Assembly: GCF_001895025.1 (NCBI RefSeq)
Contig: NZ_BCXI01000057.1
Span: 1 to 39,204 of the forward strand
From: Rhodococcus zopfii NBRC 100606 = JCM 9919
Lineage (GTDB): Bacteria; Actinomycetota; Actinomycetes; Mycobacteriales; Mycobacteriaceae
DNA length: 39,204 nucleotides
Direction of reading: 5' to 3'
Position numbers and translations under genes: made by a program. The first letter of the stretch is position 1. Every line of letters starts with the position of its first letter. Below the pieces are notes generated by a model that did not search any database, was not told the origin of the DNA, and saw only the letters and a list, made by a program, of their open reading frames with translations. Below, piece after piece: positions 30,267 to 38,846 of this stretch.

Positions 30267-32048
30267 ATGACAACCAGCACCACCGCACCAACCACTCTCT
30301 GCCAGGCGTTCCAGGCGACCGCCGCGAAGTATCCCGATCGGGTTGCCGTGCGCACCCCGGACGACTCCGTCAGCTACACGTGGCGCGCCTACGCCGACAA
30401 GGTCCGCAAACTCACCGCCGGCCTGGCCGGGCTCGGCGTGAAACCGGGCGACACCGTCGGCCTGATGCTGACGAACCGGCCCGAGTTCCATCTCGTCGAC
30501 ACCGCCGCCATGCACGCCGGGGCCGCGGCGTTCTCGATCTACAACTCCCTCACCGCCGAACAGATCACGTTCGTGCTCGGCAACGCCGGCAACAAGGTGA
30601 TGATCTGCGAGGAGCAGTTCGTCCCGGTGCTGCAGCAAGCCATCCCCGGCACTGCCGTCGAGAAACTGATATGCGTCGACGCGCACCCCGAGGGGACCAT
30701 GACCCTCGAGGAGCTCGAGGCCGCCGCCGACCCGTCGTTCGACTTCGACGCGACGTGGCAGGCGGTGCAGCCGTCGGACCTGCTGACGCTGATCTACACG
30801 TCCGGCACCACCGGACCGCCGAAGGGTGTCGAACTCACCCACTCCAACCTCCTCGCCGAGTTGGAGTCGACGAGCACGATCTTGGAGACCGGTCCCGACG
30901 ACCGGATCGTGTCGTACCTGCCGGATGCCCACATCGCCAACCGGTGGGGTGCGCACTACTCGAGCATGTACACCGGGATGCAGATCACCACCCTCGACGA
31001 CCTCAAGCAGGCCATCGCGGTGCTGCCGACCGTCCGGCCGACGTTGTTCGGAGCCGTACCGCAGGTCTGGTACAAGGTGAAAGCCGCGATCGACAAGACC
31101 CTCGCCGAGGAACCGAGCCCGATCAAGAAGAAGCTTGCGTTGTGGGCCATCGACGTCGGTCGCAGACGTGCGCGGTTGATGTCGGACGGCAAGCCGGTAC
31201 CCAGGACGCTGGAGATCCAGCACGCGCTCGCCGACAAGCTCGTGCTCTCTGCGGTCCGGAAGAAACTCGGCCTCGACCAGGTACGAGCCGCCGTCACCGG
31301 CGCCGCCGCCATCTCCCCCGAGGTCCTCGAATTCGTCCTCGCCCTCGGCATCCCGTGCTCCGAGGTGTGGGGCATGTCCGAGACGTCGTGCGTGGTGACG
31401 ATCAACCGGCCCGACGCCATCCGCATCGGCACCGTCGGGCAGGTCGTGCCCGGCGTGGAGATCAAGATCGCCGAAGACGGCGAACTCCTCGTCCGCGGGC
31501 CGCTGCTGATGAAGGGCTACCGGAACGACCCGGAGAAGACCGCCGACACCATCGATGCCGCCGGCTGGCTGCACACCGGCGACATCGCGGAGATCGACGA
31601 CGACGGCTACGTGCGGCTGATCGACCGCAAGAAGGAGCTGATCGTCAACGCGTCGGGCAAGAACATGTCGCCCGCCAACATCGAGGGCGCCCTGCGTGCC
31701 GCGTGCCCGATGCTCGGCGGGGCCGCCGCGATCGGCAACGACCGTCCGTACAACGTCGCGCTGCTCGCGCTCGACCCGGATGCGCTCGCCGCATTCGCCG
31801 CCGAGCACGGCCTGACGGGAACCCACGAGGAACTCACGAAGGATCCCGCGGTCGTCGAGGCGGTCGACAAGGCCGTGCAGGCCGCCAACGCCAAGCTCTC
31901 CCGCGTGGAGCAGATCAAGAAGTACGCGCTGCTGCCGAACATCTGGGAGCCGTCCGGGGACGAACTGACCCCGACGATGAAGCTCAAGCGCAAGCCGATC
32001 GACGCGAAGTACACCGAGGAGATCGACAAGTTGTACGCGCAGGCCTGA
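30267..32048 (+). CDS. Long-chain fatty acid-CoA ligase (AMP-binding)
   Basis: The 593-residue acyl-adenylating enzyme shows the AMP-binding core: LLTLIYTSGTTGPPKGVELTH, EVWGMSETSCVVTIN, LLVRGPLLMKGY, GWLHTGDIAEID and DRKKELIVNASGKNMSPANIE, then a C-terminal Lys region TPTMKLKRKPIDAKYTEEID. It activates fatty acids as acyl-AMP and transfers them to CoA. ATG 30267 follows AGGGGAG. It stands downstream of glfT1 after 168 bases, so it is probably a separate transcript. Substrate chain length unknown. Confidence 0.92.
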   Translation: MTTSTTAPTTLCQAFQATAAKYPDRVAVRTPDDSVSYTWRAYADKVRKLTAGLAGLGVKPGDTVGLMLTNRPEFHLVDTAAMHAGAAAFSIYNSLTAEQITFVLGNAGNKVMICEEQFVPVLQQAIPGTAVEKLICVDAHPEGTMTLEELEAAADPSFDFDATWQAVQPSDLLTLIYTSGTTGPPKGVELTHSNLLAELESTSTILETGPDDRIVSYLPDAHIANRWGAHYSSMYTGMQITTLDDLKQAIAVLPTVRPTLFGAVPQVWYKVKAAIDKTLAEEPSPIKKKLALWAIDVGRRRARLMSDGKPVPRTLEIQHALADKLVLSAVRKKLGLDQVRAAVTGAAAISPEVLEFVLALGIPCSEVWGMSETSCVVTINRPDAIRIGTVGQVVPGVEIKIAEDGELLVRGPLLMKGYRNDPEKTADTIDAAGWLHTGDIAEIDDDGYVRLIDRKKELIVNASGKNMSPANIEGALRAACPMLGGAAAIGNDRPYNVALLALDPDALAAFAAEHGLTGTHEELTKDPAVVEAVDKAVQAANAKLSRVEQIKKYALLPNIWEPSGDELTPTMKLKRKPIDAKYTEEIDKLYAQA

Positions 32049-32055
32049 CGCTCAG

Positions 32056-32110
32056 GACATTCTGTGTGGATTTGTGTTCGCTCAGCGGGCACAAATCCAC
32101 ACAGAACGTC
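32056..32110. terminator. Long perfect inverted repeat between convergent genes
   Basis: A perfect 17-bp stem (32060-32076 with 32090-32106) closes a 13-base loop. It extends to 21 positions (32056-32110) with one mismatch. The arms read TTCTGTGTGGATTTGTG and its complement. It is AT-richer than usual terminators and lacks a T run, but its place between the ends of the CoA ligase and the HsdR-like gene suggests bidirectional termination. Confidence 0.6.
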
Positions 32111-32113
32111 TCG

Positions 32114-35100
32114 TCACGCGGGCTGGGCCTCCGCGGAGTCGCTGACGGCCCGGATCCTGTCGACGAGCCGCATCGTGAGGTCCGGCGCGAATACCTGATC
32201 CGGTCCCTGCGGTGCGTAGTCGGTGAATGGCGGCTCGTACAGCAGCGCCGGATCCATCTCCCCGTGCTTGGTCAGGTGAGCGACGATCAAGCCGACGAAG
32301 TCGATCTGGCTCGCTGTGGCCGTCTTCCCGTCCAGGAACTCGGCGAAGACTTCTTGAACCGCCTTCTGGTCGAGTCCGACCAGCGACCGGATGAAGCGTC
32401 CGAGGCCGGCGGCATTCTCGACGGCCCGTTCGAGGTCTTCTGGTTCACCGGCGCCACTGCGGGCCAACAAGTCCTCGAGCGAATGCAGATCGGCTTCCGT
32501 GAGCGCTTTCCCGGAGCGGAGCTTCTGCAGCGCGAGGTTGTCGGGCTGGCGACGTAGGTAGTCGCGGACCTTCGCTTTGAACCGGTCGGTGTCCGTTCCC
32601 GAGCGCAGCTCCGGCATGTCGCGTTCGACGATCTCACCGAGGGTGTCCTGGAAGTCGGTGTAGACGATGGTGCGCTTCTTCTTCTCGAGAAGTCCTACCA
32701 GAGAACGGATTTCCTTGCGAGCGTGTTCGAGCATCGGGGGTGTCACGTCCTGCCACCATGCGTCCGACGCGACCTCCCGGAGCAGCAGTTCTTTCGCCGC
32801 GACCTTCGGGATGGAGAGTTGCTCGAGCAGTCCGTCCGCAACTTCCCGGATCGGTGTCTCGTATTTCGGCAGCGCGCCGTCGCCGTAGAGCACCGACAAC
32901 TGTCCCCGCAGGACGACAAGGTCGAATCTCTTGGCCATTTCGTCGCTGTCGCGAACGGCTGTGGGCAGCTCCGCGAGGGCTTCGACCATCTCCGCCGCCT
33001 TCTGTTCACTGACGGAGTCCCACGCTGCCCGATCCGAGTACTTCTCGACCGCACGCCGTTTCGGACGCACGAGGAAGTTCTCGGGGTTCATGCCGAGCAC
33101 CTCGCGGTGAAGCCTGTCGGCGGTTTCGGTCCGCAGTTCCGGGTAGCCGGCTGTCTTGTTCAGGGCGACAAGGAGGTCGGTTCGTGCTTCGAACAGGCGC
33201 GCCGAGAGCGGACGGGTAAGCGCACCTTCCGCGGCCGCGGGGTGCTGTTCGAAGAACTCGAAATTCGCGCACAGATCGAAGATGAAGAAGTCGCTCTTGT
33301 CCTGCCCCGGCCCGTACAGATCGGGGCACAGACGCGTGCCACGACCGACCATCTGCCAGAACTTCGACTTCGAGCGGACCGGCTTGAAGAACACGAGGTT
33401 GACCACTTCAGGGACGTCGATGCCGGTGTCGAGCATGTCGACGGAGATCGCGATGTGCGGTTCCTGGTCACGTTGCGAGAACTTGTCGATCAGGTCCTGC
33501 CCGTGCGAGACGGAGTGCGTGATGACTCGCGCGAAACTGCCCTTGTACTGGGGATAGTTGTAGTCGAACCGGTCGGCGATGAACTGCGCGTGCTTCTGGT
33601 TCTTCGCGAAGATGATGGTCTTGCCCAGACGGTCGCCGCCGGCAACCTTGTGGCCACGGGTCATCAGCACTTCGAGTGCCTTGTCGACGGTGTCGGTGTT
33701 GAACAGCCACTTGTTGACGGCTTCGGCGGCCACTGCGTCGGGCAGCTCGTCGTCGTCGGTGTCGTCACCCCAGTCGGTCGACTCCCACCGCTGACGTTCT
33801 TCTTCGGACAGTTCGCTGCGTTTGATTCCTTTCAACGGGAAGGCCAACGGGACGGTGACGGCGCGCGGCGGCACCAGGTACTCGTCGGCGATGGCGTCGT
33901 CGAGGTCGTAGTTGCCTGTGGGAACGCCGGTTTCGAGGTTGAACAGCTTGTAGGTGTTGTAGTCGACCTCGTCCTTGGGAGTCGCGGTGAGCCCGAGAAG
34001 CAGCGAGTCGAAGTACTCGAAGATACGGCGGTACTTTTGATACACCGACCGGTGCGCCTCGTCGATCACGACGAGGTCGAAGTGCCCCGGACCGAAACGG
34101 CGCTTGCCGTCCTCCATCTCGTTGATCAGGCCCATCATCGTGGGATAGGTCGCGACGTAGACGCGACCTTCGGTGTTCCTGTCAGTGAGCAGGTTGACCG
34201 GTGCGGAGTCGGGCAGGTGAGTCTTGAACGCGTTCGCAGCCTGCTTGACCAGGGCAACGCGGTCGGCGAGGAAGAGCACGCGCTTGGCCCAGTTGGCCCG
34301 CATGAGCATGTCGGCGAGCGCGATGACCGTGCGAGTCTTACCCGACCCCGTTGCCATGACCAACAGGGCGGCGCGCTCACGATCGGTCTCGAAGTGCTCG
34401 GTAACCCGACGCAACGCTTCTTCCTGATAGGGGCGACCGGCGATGTGCTTGGGAATCTCGATGGAGGCGAGCGGTTTACGGGTGCGCCGCCGCTGCATCT
34501 CGAGCGTCAGTTCGTCAAGGGTGTGGAACCCTTCGATTTCACGAGGCGGGTAGTGCAGGTCGTCCCAGATGTAGGTTTCGAAACCGTTGGTGTAGTAAAT
34601 GATCGGCCGTTGACCGTATTGGGCTTCGAGTCTGTCGGCATACAGCTTGGCCTGTTGCTGACCCGCCACGGCGTCCTTGGAGGTGCGCTTGGCCTCGACG
34701 ACGGCCAACGGCAATCCGTCCGCACTCCACAGCACGTAGTCGACGAAACCGTTCTTGCCGTCGGGCATGCCGGTGACGGGCACTTCCTTGCCCACCTTGT
34801 CGTCCGACCATCCGGTCTCGGCCAACAGCAGGTCGATGATGTCGCGGCGGGTCTGTGCTTCGTCGTAGTCGTGCGTGTCGGGCACGGCGCGGGCGGCCGC
34901 CTGTGCTTCGGCGACCTGCCGCTTGAGCTGCGCGACGAGCTCTTCGAGGTTCTTGGTGACGAGTTCCTTCGCCTCGATCTCCGCGTTGCGCCCTTCGAGC
35001 TGCTCGATGAGCAGACGTCGCTGTTCCTCGGCGTCCTCGAGCTGCTGATCCTTCTCGGCGAGCTGGTCTTCGAGTTTCTTGAGCTGGGCCAGCGACTTCA

Positions 35101-35554
35101 CCACCACTGCCCCACCGCCGGGCTTGGGAAGTCGTGCGGGGTCGAACTGCGCGTTGGGCGCCGGTTTGCTGCTGGGCTGGGTCGCGTAGGTGCGAGCGAG
35201 CCACGACAGGATATGGAAGAGCTCGGCGAGCACTCGGTGGCCGACGTCCTGCGAGACCGGCTTCGCCTCGTGAACGGCCTTGTTGCCGTACTCCCGGATC
35301 AGGTTCATCTTCGGGAGCACCTGCGGAGGCACCGCTGTCTTGAAGACCGGATCATGGAGGCGGGCGGCAAGGTCGCTCTTGTAGGGCACCTGGATGTCTT
35401 CGACCCGGTAGAGCCACTTGACGACGAGTTCGACGGTGCGGCGCGCGTAGAAGCAGGTGGTGCGCGGGTCGAACAGGGCGTCGCGCTCGGCCTTCTTCGC
35501 CTCGGCGTGTAGCTGTGGCCACTCGGCCTGAAGGAAGTCGAAGTTCCCCGCCAT
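32114..35554 (-). CDS. Type I restriction HsdR-like nuclease-helicase with DUF4145 (orphan)
   Basis: The 1146-residue protein has an N-terminal DUF4145-type helical domain (about 1-125) and a coiled coil (about 150-222: LKKLEDQLAEKDQQLEDAEEQ...). It then has an HSDR_N-type PD-(D/E)XK nuclease with Asp272 and EAK (287-289), a superfamily 2 helicase with ATGSGKTR (401-408), DEAH (498-501), LLGLTATP and QMVGRGTRLCPD, and a C-terminal EcoEI_R-like region. ATG 35554 follows AGGAGG. No hsdM or hsdS is adjacent, and the neighbour is a divergent Fic gene, so it is an orphan, perhaps a single-protein or cooperating defence factor (inference). Confidence 0.88.
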   Translation of the reverse strand: MAGNFDFLQAEWPQLHAEAKKAERDALFDPRTTCFYARRTVELVVKWLYRVEDIQVPYKSDLAARLHDPVFKTAVPPQVLPKMNLIREYGNKAVHEAKPVSQDVGHRVLAELFHILSWLARTYATQPSSKPAPNAQFDPARLPKPGGGAVVVKSLAQLKKLEDQLAEKDQQLEDAEEQRRLLIEQLEGRNAEIEAKELVTKNLEELVAQLKRQVAEAQAAARAVPDTHDYDEAQTRRDIIDLLLAETGWSDDKVGKEVPVTGMPDGKNGFVDYVLWSADGLPLAVVEAKRTSKDAVAGQQQAKLYADRLEAQYGQRPIIYYTNGFETYIWDDLHYPPREIEGFHTLDELTLEMQRRRTRKPLASIEIPKHIAGRPYQEEALRRVTEHFETDRERAALLVMATGSGKTRTVIALADMLMRANWAKRVLFLADRVALVKQAANAFKTHLPDSAPVNLLTDRNTEGRVYVATYPTMMGLINEMEDGKRRFGPGHFDLVVIDEAHRSVYQKYRRIFEYFDSLLLGLTATPKDEVDYNTYKLFNLETGVPTGNYDLDDAIADEYLVPPRAVTVPLAFPLKGIKRSELSEEERQRWESTDWGDDTDDDELPDAVAAEAVNKWLFNTDTVDKALEVLMTRGHKVAGGDRLGKTIIFAKNQKHAQFIADRFDYNYPQYKGSFARVITHSVSHGQDLIDKFSQRDQEPHIAISVDMLDTGIDVPEVVNLVFFKPVRSKSKFWQMVGRGTRLCPDLYGPGQDKSDFFIFDLCANFEFFEQHPAAAEGALTRPLSARLFEARTDLLVALNKTAGYPELRTETADRLHREVLGMNPENFLVRPKRRAVEKYSDRAAWDSVSEQKAAEMVEALAELPTAVRDSDEMAKRFDLVVLRGQLSVLYGDGALPKYETPIREVADGLLEQLSIPKVAAKELLLREVASDAWWQDVTPPMLEHARKEIRSLVGLLEKKKRTIVYTDFQDTLGEIVERDMPELRSGTDTDRFKAKVRDYLRRQPDNLALQKLRSGKALTEADLHSLEDLLARSGAGEPEDLERAVENAAGLGRFIRSLVGLDQKAVQEVFAEFLDGKTATASQIDFVGLIVAHLTKHGEMDPALLYEPPFTDYAPQGPDQVFAPDLTMRLVDRIRAVSDSAEAQPA

Positions 35555-35702
35555 GCCCTCTGTTCCTCCTCGCGCCGGGTCGTAGGTGTATCGACCCATC
35601 GTGCCTGTATCGGTGTCGAGCCGGGTGACGCTACACGAAGGCTGCGACAGCGCTCTGTGGAGCGTCGCCGTTCGTCAACCTTCAATCCACGACACCGCTG
35701 TT

Positions 35703-35728
35703 AAACTTTGATACATCAAACTTTGATG
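35703..35728. promoter_or_regulatory. Operator-like TTTGAT repeats upstream of the Fic gene
   Basis: AAACTTTGAT occurs twice as a direct repeat (35703-35712 and 35718-35727). Within it are nested palindromes TTTGAT-AC-ATCAAA (35707-35720) and CATCAAA-C-TTTGATG (35714-35728). The site is in the 205-base divergent gap, 32 bases before the Fic start, so it may regulate one or both genes. Confidence 0.55.
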
Positions 35729-35759
35729 GTTCGCCTCACGATGTAGGGATAAATCCGCC

Positions 35760-37055
35760 ATGGCCGACGTCCGCAAGCAATACTGGGAGCCCGACCTCAC
35801 ATCGGGCCTGGTGGCGCGCGATCGCCGCGGCGGTACCTACGAGACCTACCATCCGGACCTCCTCACCACTCGGGCGCTGGTACTGCCTCCTGAAGTAACT
35901 GCGCGAGCAGCGATTACAGAGCGGGAGATCCGCAGTCTCAGCACCGGGCCTGGCGCAGCCGGTCTGGCAGCTCTGTCTCGCCTGCTTCTGCGGTCCGAGG
36001 CAATCGCAAGTTCGATGATCGAAGGAATAGCGCCCTCGCCCCAGCAGGTCGCGCTGGCCGAACTGGCGCAGAGCGAAGAGGTGCGCGGATTCAGCGCACA
36101 AGCACGCCTCGTGGCAAACAACATCACCGTCCTTCGCCGTGCCTCGAACGAGCTCGTCTCTGCAGAAGCGGTAACAGTCGGCGACGTCGAATCGCTCCAC
36201 GCGGCTCTTCTGCCCGACGAGCGACATCGCGGATTACGTCGAGTCCAGAACTGGATCGGCGGCTCGAACTGGCATCCGCTGGAAGCAGAGTTCGTTCCTC
36301 CAGCTCCCGATCTCGTTCCGAGCCTCATGGAAGATCTCGTCGCATACCTGAACGGCGGGCTTCACGGGCCACTGGTGCAGGCGGGCATGATCCACGCACA
36401 GTTCGAAACGATTCATCCCTTCACCGACGGTAACGGCCGGGTCGGTCGAGCACTGATCCACACCGTTCTCGCGCGACGCGGACTCTCACCCGATGCGGTG
36501 CTCCCGATCAGCCTGGTTCTGGCCACCCTCAGCGAGCGCTACGTCGACGGCCTCACCGCCTACCGATATCTCGGTGAACCCACGGCCGCCGAATCGATCG
36601 AGGGTGTGTCCACGTGGCTGAGCCTTTTCATCGAAGCGGCCCACATCGCCACGGAGCAGGCTCGGAGGCTGGCCGACGACGTGGCGGAACTTCAATCGGC
36701 GTGGGCAGATCGATTGACCACCTTCCGCTCCGGACGAGGGTTGCGCCCCGAACCTCGTGCAGGTTCCGCCACTGCACGGTTGCTGGATCGCCTCCCTGAG
36801 GCCCCAGTTCTGACGGCGAGAACGGTGGAGAGAATTCTCGAAGTCTCGTTTCCGGCGGCACGGGCTTCCCTGGAGGAACTCGCCGAAGCCGGCATCCTCT
36901 CCCGCAAGAGCGTCGAGCGCGGTACCACCGGGTACATCGCGCGGGAGATCCTCGACTTGGTGGGGCTGGCCGAGCGCCGACTCGCCAGCACACGTTTCGA
37001 CACGCGAATCTCGCCACCTCACGGTCGCGCGCCTGCGGCTCCCCGCGGCAAGTAG
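35760..37055 (+). CDS. Fic family protein (putative AMP-transferase) with inhibitory helix
   Basis: The 431-residue protein has a Fic core with catalytic HPFTDGNGRVGR (219-230). It has an N-terminal inhibitory motif SSMIEG (84-89, Glu88), the class II arrangement in which one helix blocks ATP binding. A helical middle and a C-terminal winged-helix-like part (ARTVERILEVSFPAARASLEELAEAGILSRKSVERG) follow. Fic enzymes transfer AMP or similar groups onto proteins; the inhibitory helix keeps them off (established). The C-terminal HTH may let it regulate its own promoter, where TTTGAT repeats lie. Partner and target are unknown; linkage to the HsdR-like gene suggests a defence or toxin role (inference). 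Confidence 0.9.
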   Translation: MADVRKQYWEPDLTSGLVARDRRGGTYETYHPDLLTTRALVLPPEVTARAAITEREIRSLSTGPGAAGLAALSRLLLRSEAIASSMIEGIAPSPQQVALAELAQSEEVRGFSAQARLVANNITVLRRASNELVSAEAVTVGDVESLHAALLPDERHRGLRRVQNWIGGSNWHPLEAEFVPPAPDLVPSLMEDLVAYLNGGLHGPLVQAGMIHAQFETIHPFTDGNGRVGRALIHTVLARRGLSPDAVLPISLVLATLSERYVDGLTAYRYLGEPTAAESIEGVSTWLSLFIEAAHIATEQARRLADDVAELQSAWADRLTTFRSGRGLRPEPRAGSATARLLDRLPEAPVLTARTVERILEVSFPAARASLEELAEAGILSRKSVERGTTGYIAREILDLVGLAERRLASTRFDTRISPPHGRAPAAPRGK

Positions 37056-37173
37056 AGAGCCGTCACGAACTTGTCGGAGGGTTGTGCAAATCTGTCCGGC
37101 TCTCGTACAGGCGAGTGCACTCCGTACGGAACACCACGTATCCGCGGAGTAACGACGTTGACAGGAAACCGTC

Positions 37174-37761
37174 TTGTCCAAGTACATCCCTCCCTCTGCC
37201 GACCTTGCCGCAACGACGACGGTGAGTCCCCGGAAGCGCCGACGTTGGCCGGCCTTTCTCGCTCTCGTCGCCGCACTGCTCGTTGGCGGCGGGATCGGCT
37301 TCGTTGTGGGTTCCGATCCGCTCGACAGTCGTTCAGCTGCGCTGGACCAGCGCGAGCAGGACGCCGATCAGCGCGACGAGGAGATCGCACAACGCGAACG
37401 AGATTTCGCAGAAGCGAAGGAGGCCTCGAACGCGGCGCTCGACAGTAGGCGGAAGACCCTCGACGAGAAGGGCGCCGATCTCTCACGACGCGAGCAGGAG
37501 TTGCTGCCGAAGGAGCGCGAGGCAGCGAAGAACGTCATCAACGGCGACGGCATCTACCTGGTAGGTATCGACATCAATCCCGGTACCTACCGGAACAGCG
37601 GCGGTTCACGCTGCTATTGGCAGCGTTCGAGCGGCACCAGCGGTGGATTCGGCGAGATCCTCGCGAACGGAAACGAGAGCGGACCTGCAGTGGTGACCAT
37701 TCTGCCGAGCGATGTGGCGTTCACCAGCAAGCGTTGCGGCACATGGTCCTTGGTCAGCTGA
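37174..37761 (+). CDS. Single-pass membrane protein with coiled coil and C-terminal beta domain
   Basis: The 195-residue protein begins with a polar, Lys/Arg-rich segment, then one transmembrane helix (about 26-46: PAFLALVAALLVGGGIGFVVG), a long charged coiled coil (about 50-118, with repeats of REQ/RDEE/RERD), and a C-terminal domain with GDGIYLVGIDINPGTYRNSGGSRCYWQRSSG...FTSKRCGTWSLV. The last part is a small beta-rich domain with two cysteines seen in actinobacterial extracellular proteins. The positive-inside signal puts the coiled coil and beta domain outside. TTG 37174 is chosen; AGGAAA is upstream. Function unknown. Confidence 0.75.
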   Translation: MSKYIPPSADLAATTTVSPRKRRRWPAFLALVAALLVGGGIGFVVGSDPLDSRSAALDQREQDADQRDEEIAQRERDFAEAKEASNAALDSRRKTLDEKGADLSRREQELLPKEREAAKNVINGDGIYLVGIDINPGTYRNSGGSRCYWQRSSGTSGGFGEILANGNESGPAVVTILPSDVAFTSKRCGTWSLVS

Positions 37762-37797
37762 TCGAAGAGCGCGCACAACACGGAGGATCCAGACCCG

Positions 37798-38826
37798 ATG
37801 ACCAACCGAATCACACGACCCCGAGATGCAGTGATCAAGAGACTTTACGCATTGTCGATGAATCGCTGCGCGTTTCCTGGGTGCACCATCCAGATCGTCG
37901 AGACCACGACTGGGACAGTCGTATCCGAGGTGTGCCACATCAACGCCCACAACGCAGGGGGTCCGCGATACGACGCAGCTCAAACCGATGAAGAACGCCA
38001 CGGCTTCGACAACCTGATCATCATGTGCAAAGTGCATCATGCGGTGATCGACGACAAGAACAACCTCGACGAGTTCACCACCGAGTATTTGCGCAGCGTG
38101 AAGAGTGACCACGAGAAAGCCGCCAAGACGGCGCCCCCGCCACCTGAACCGGACGGCCTCCTTGCCGCACTGCAATTAACGGCCACCTTGTACGAATCCG
38201 GTTCCACCCATATGGATTTCCGAAACGCAATCTTCAAGGTGGGCGGTGAAGGCGGGTACGCCGGTGGCGGTGGAGGCAACGGTGGCGAATTGACGATTGT
38301 GGGAATCGCCCGGCTACCTGAAGGAGTCGACGTCAGCCTTGACGGCGGCCACGGCAGGTGGCCGGGTGGAGGCGGCGGTGGAGGTGGAGTCCTTCGGTTC
38401 CAAGGCCGCCCGGCCGATACCGGTGACGTTACTTCCGGGTTGTCGGTTCGTGCCTTCTTTACTACAGATGCCGCGCGCGTTTCCGAAGGCCTCTTGTTCA
38501 CCCTCGGGTCTGGGCCTTCCTACTTCGGGGTGGAGAGCTTGCCGGCGTCCTTCGTTACGGGATGGGTCGCCATGGTCGACTTCGGGTCCATCGCCGCGAA
38601 CACCTTGCTCCAGCTGCGCATCGAGGCCGACTCCGAGGAAGGTGACGCGGAAGCCGATGGCACTCTCGACGCCGAGGTTCCAGATTGGGAAGACGCGATC
38701 GTCAGGCGGTCTCTGGTGGGGCGAGTGTCCTTGACCGTCAGCCGGCCTGGGATCGTAAATCTGCGGCTGACCTCCGGAGAGGTTTGCTTGGCGGAGTTCC
38801 CGATCGAAGTGCGGCTTCAATCCTGA
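37798..38826 (+). CDS. HNH endonuclease-like protein with glycine-rich domain
   Basis: The 342-residue protein has an N-terminal HNH-type domain: RCAFPGC (23-29), EVCHINAH (44-51), GPRYD, and DNLIIMCKVHHAVID (71-85), which supplies the metal- and zinc-binding Cys and His. The same kind of HNH domain is found in nuclease effectors of CBASS-type defence (established family resemblance, from memory). It is followed by a Pro-rich linker and two runs of glycine (149-163 and 190-197), flanked by beta-like segments, and a C-terminal beta-rich part to the end. No SAVED or known sensor domain is recognised after the HNH. Whether the C-terminal part senses infection is inference. Confidence 0.75.
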   Translation: MTNRITRPRDAVIKRLYALSMNRCAFPGCTIQIVETTTGTVVSEVCHINAHNAGGPRYDAAQTDEERHGFDNLIIMCKVHHAVIDDKNNLDEFTTEYLRSVKSDHEKAAKTAPPPPEPDGLLAALQLTATLYESGSTHMDFRNAIFKVGGEGGYAGGGGGNGGELTIVGIARLPEGVDVSLDGGHGRWPGGGGGGGGVLRFQGRPADTGDVTSGLSVRAFFTTDAARVSEGLLFTLGSGPSYFGVESLPASFVTGWVAMVDFGSIAANTLLQLRIEADSEEGDAEADGTLDAEVPDWEDAIVRRSLVGRVSLTVSRPGIVNLRLTSGEVCLAEFPIEVRLQS

Positions 38827-38846
38827 CCATCCGTTCGACGTGCCTG

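Noticed and set aside
30222..31826. 534-residue minus-strand frame opposite the CoA ligase
   Set aside because: No domains, and the opposite strand encodes a complete AMP-binding enzyme.
32723..35512. 929-residue open frame on the plus strand, opposite the HsdR-like gene
   Set aside because: It is antisense to a gene with clear nuclease and helicase motifs, shows no domains, and has the Arg/Val/Gly bias of GC-rich shadows.
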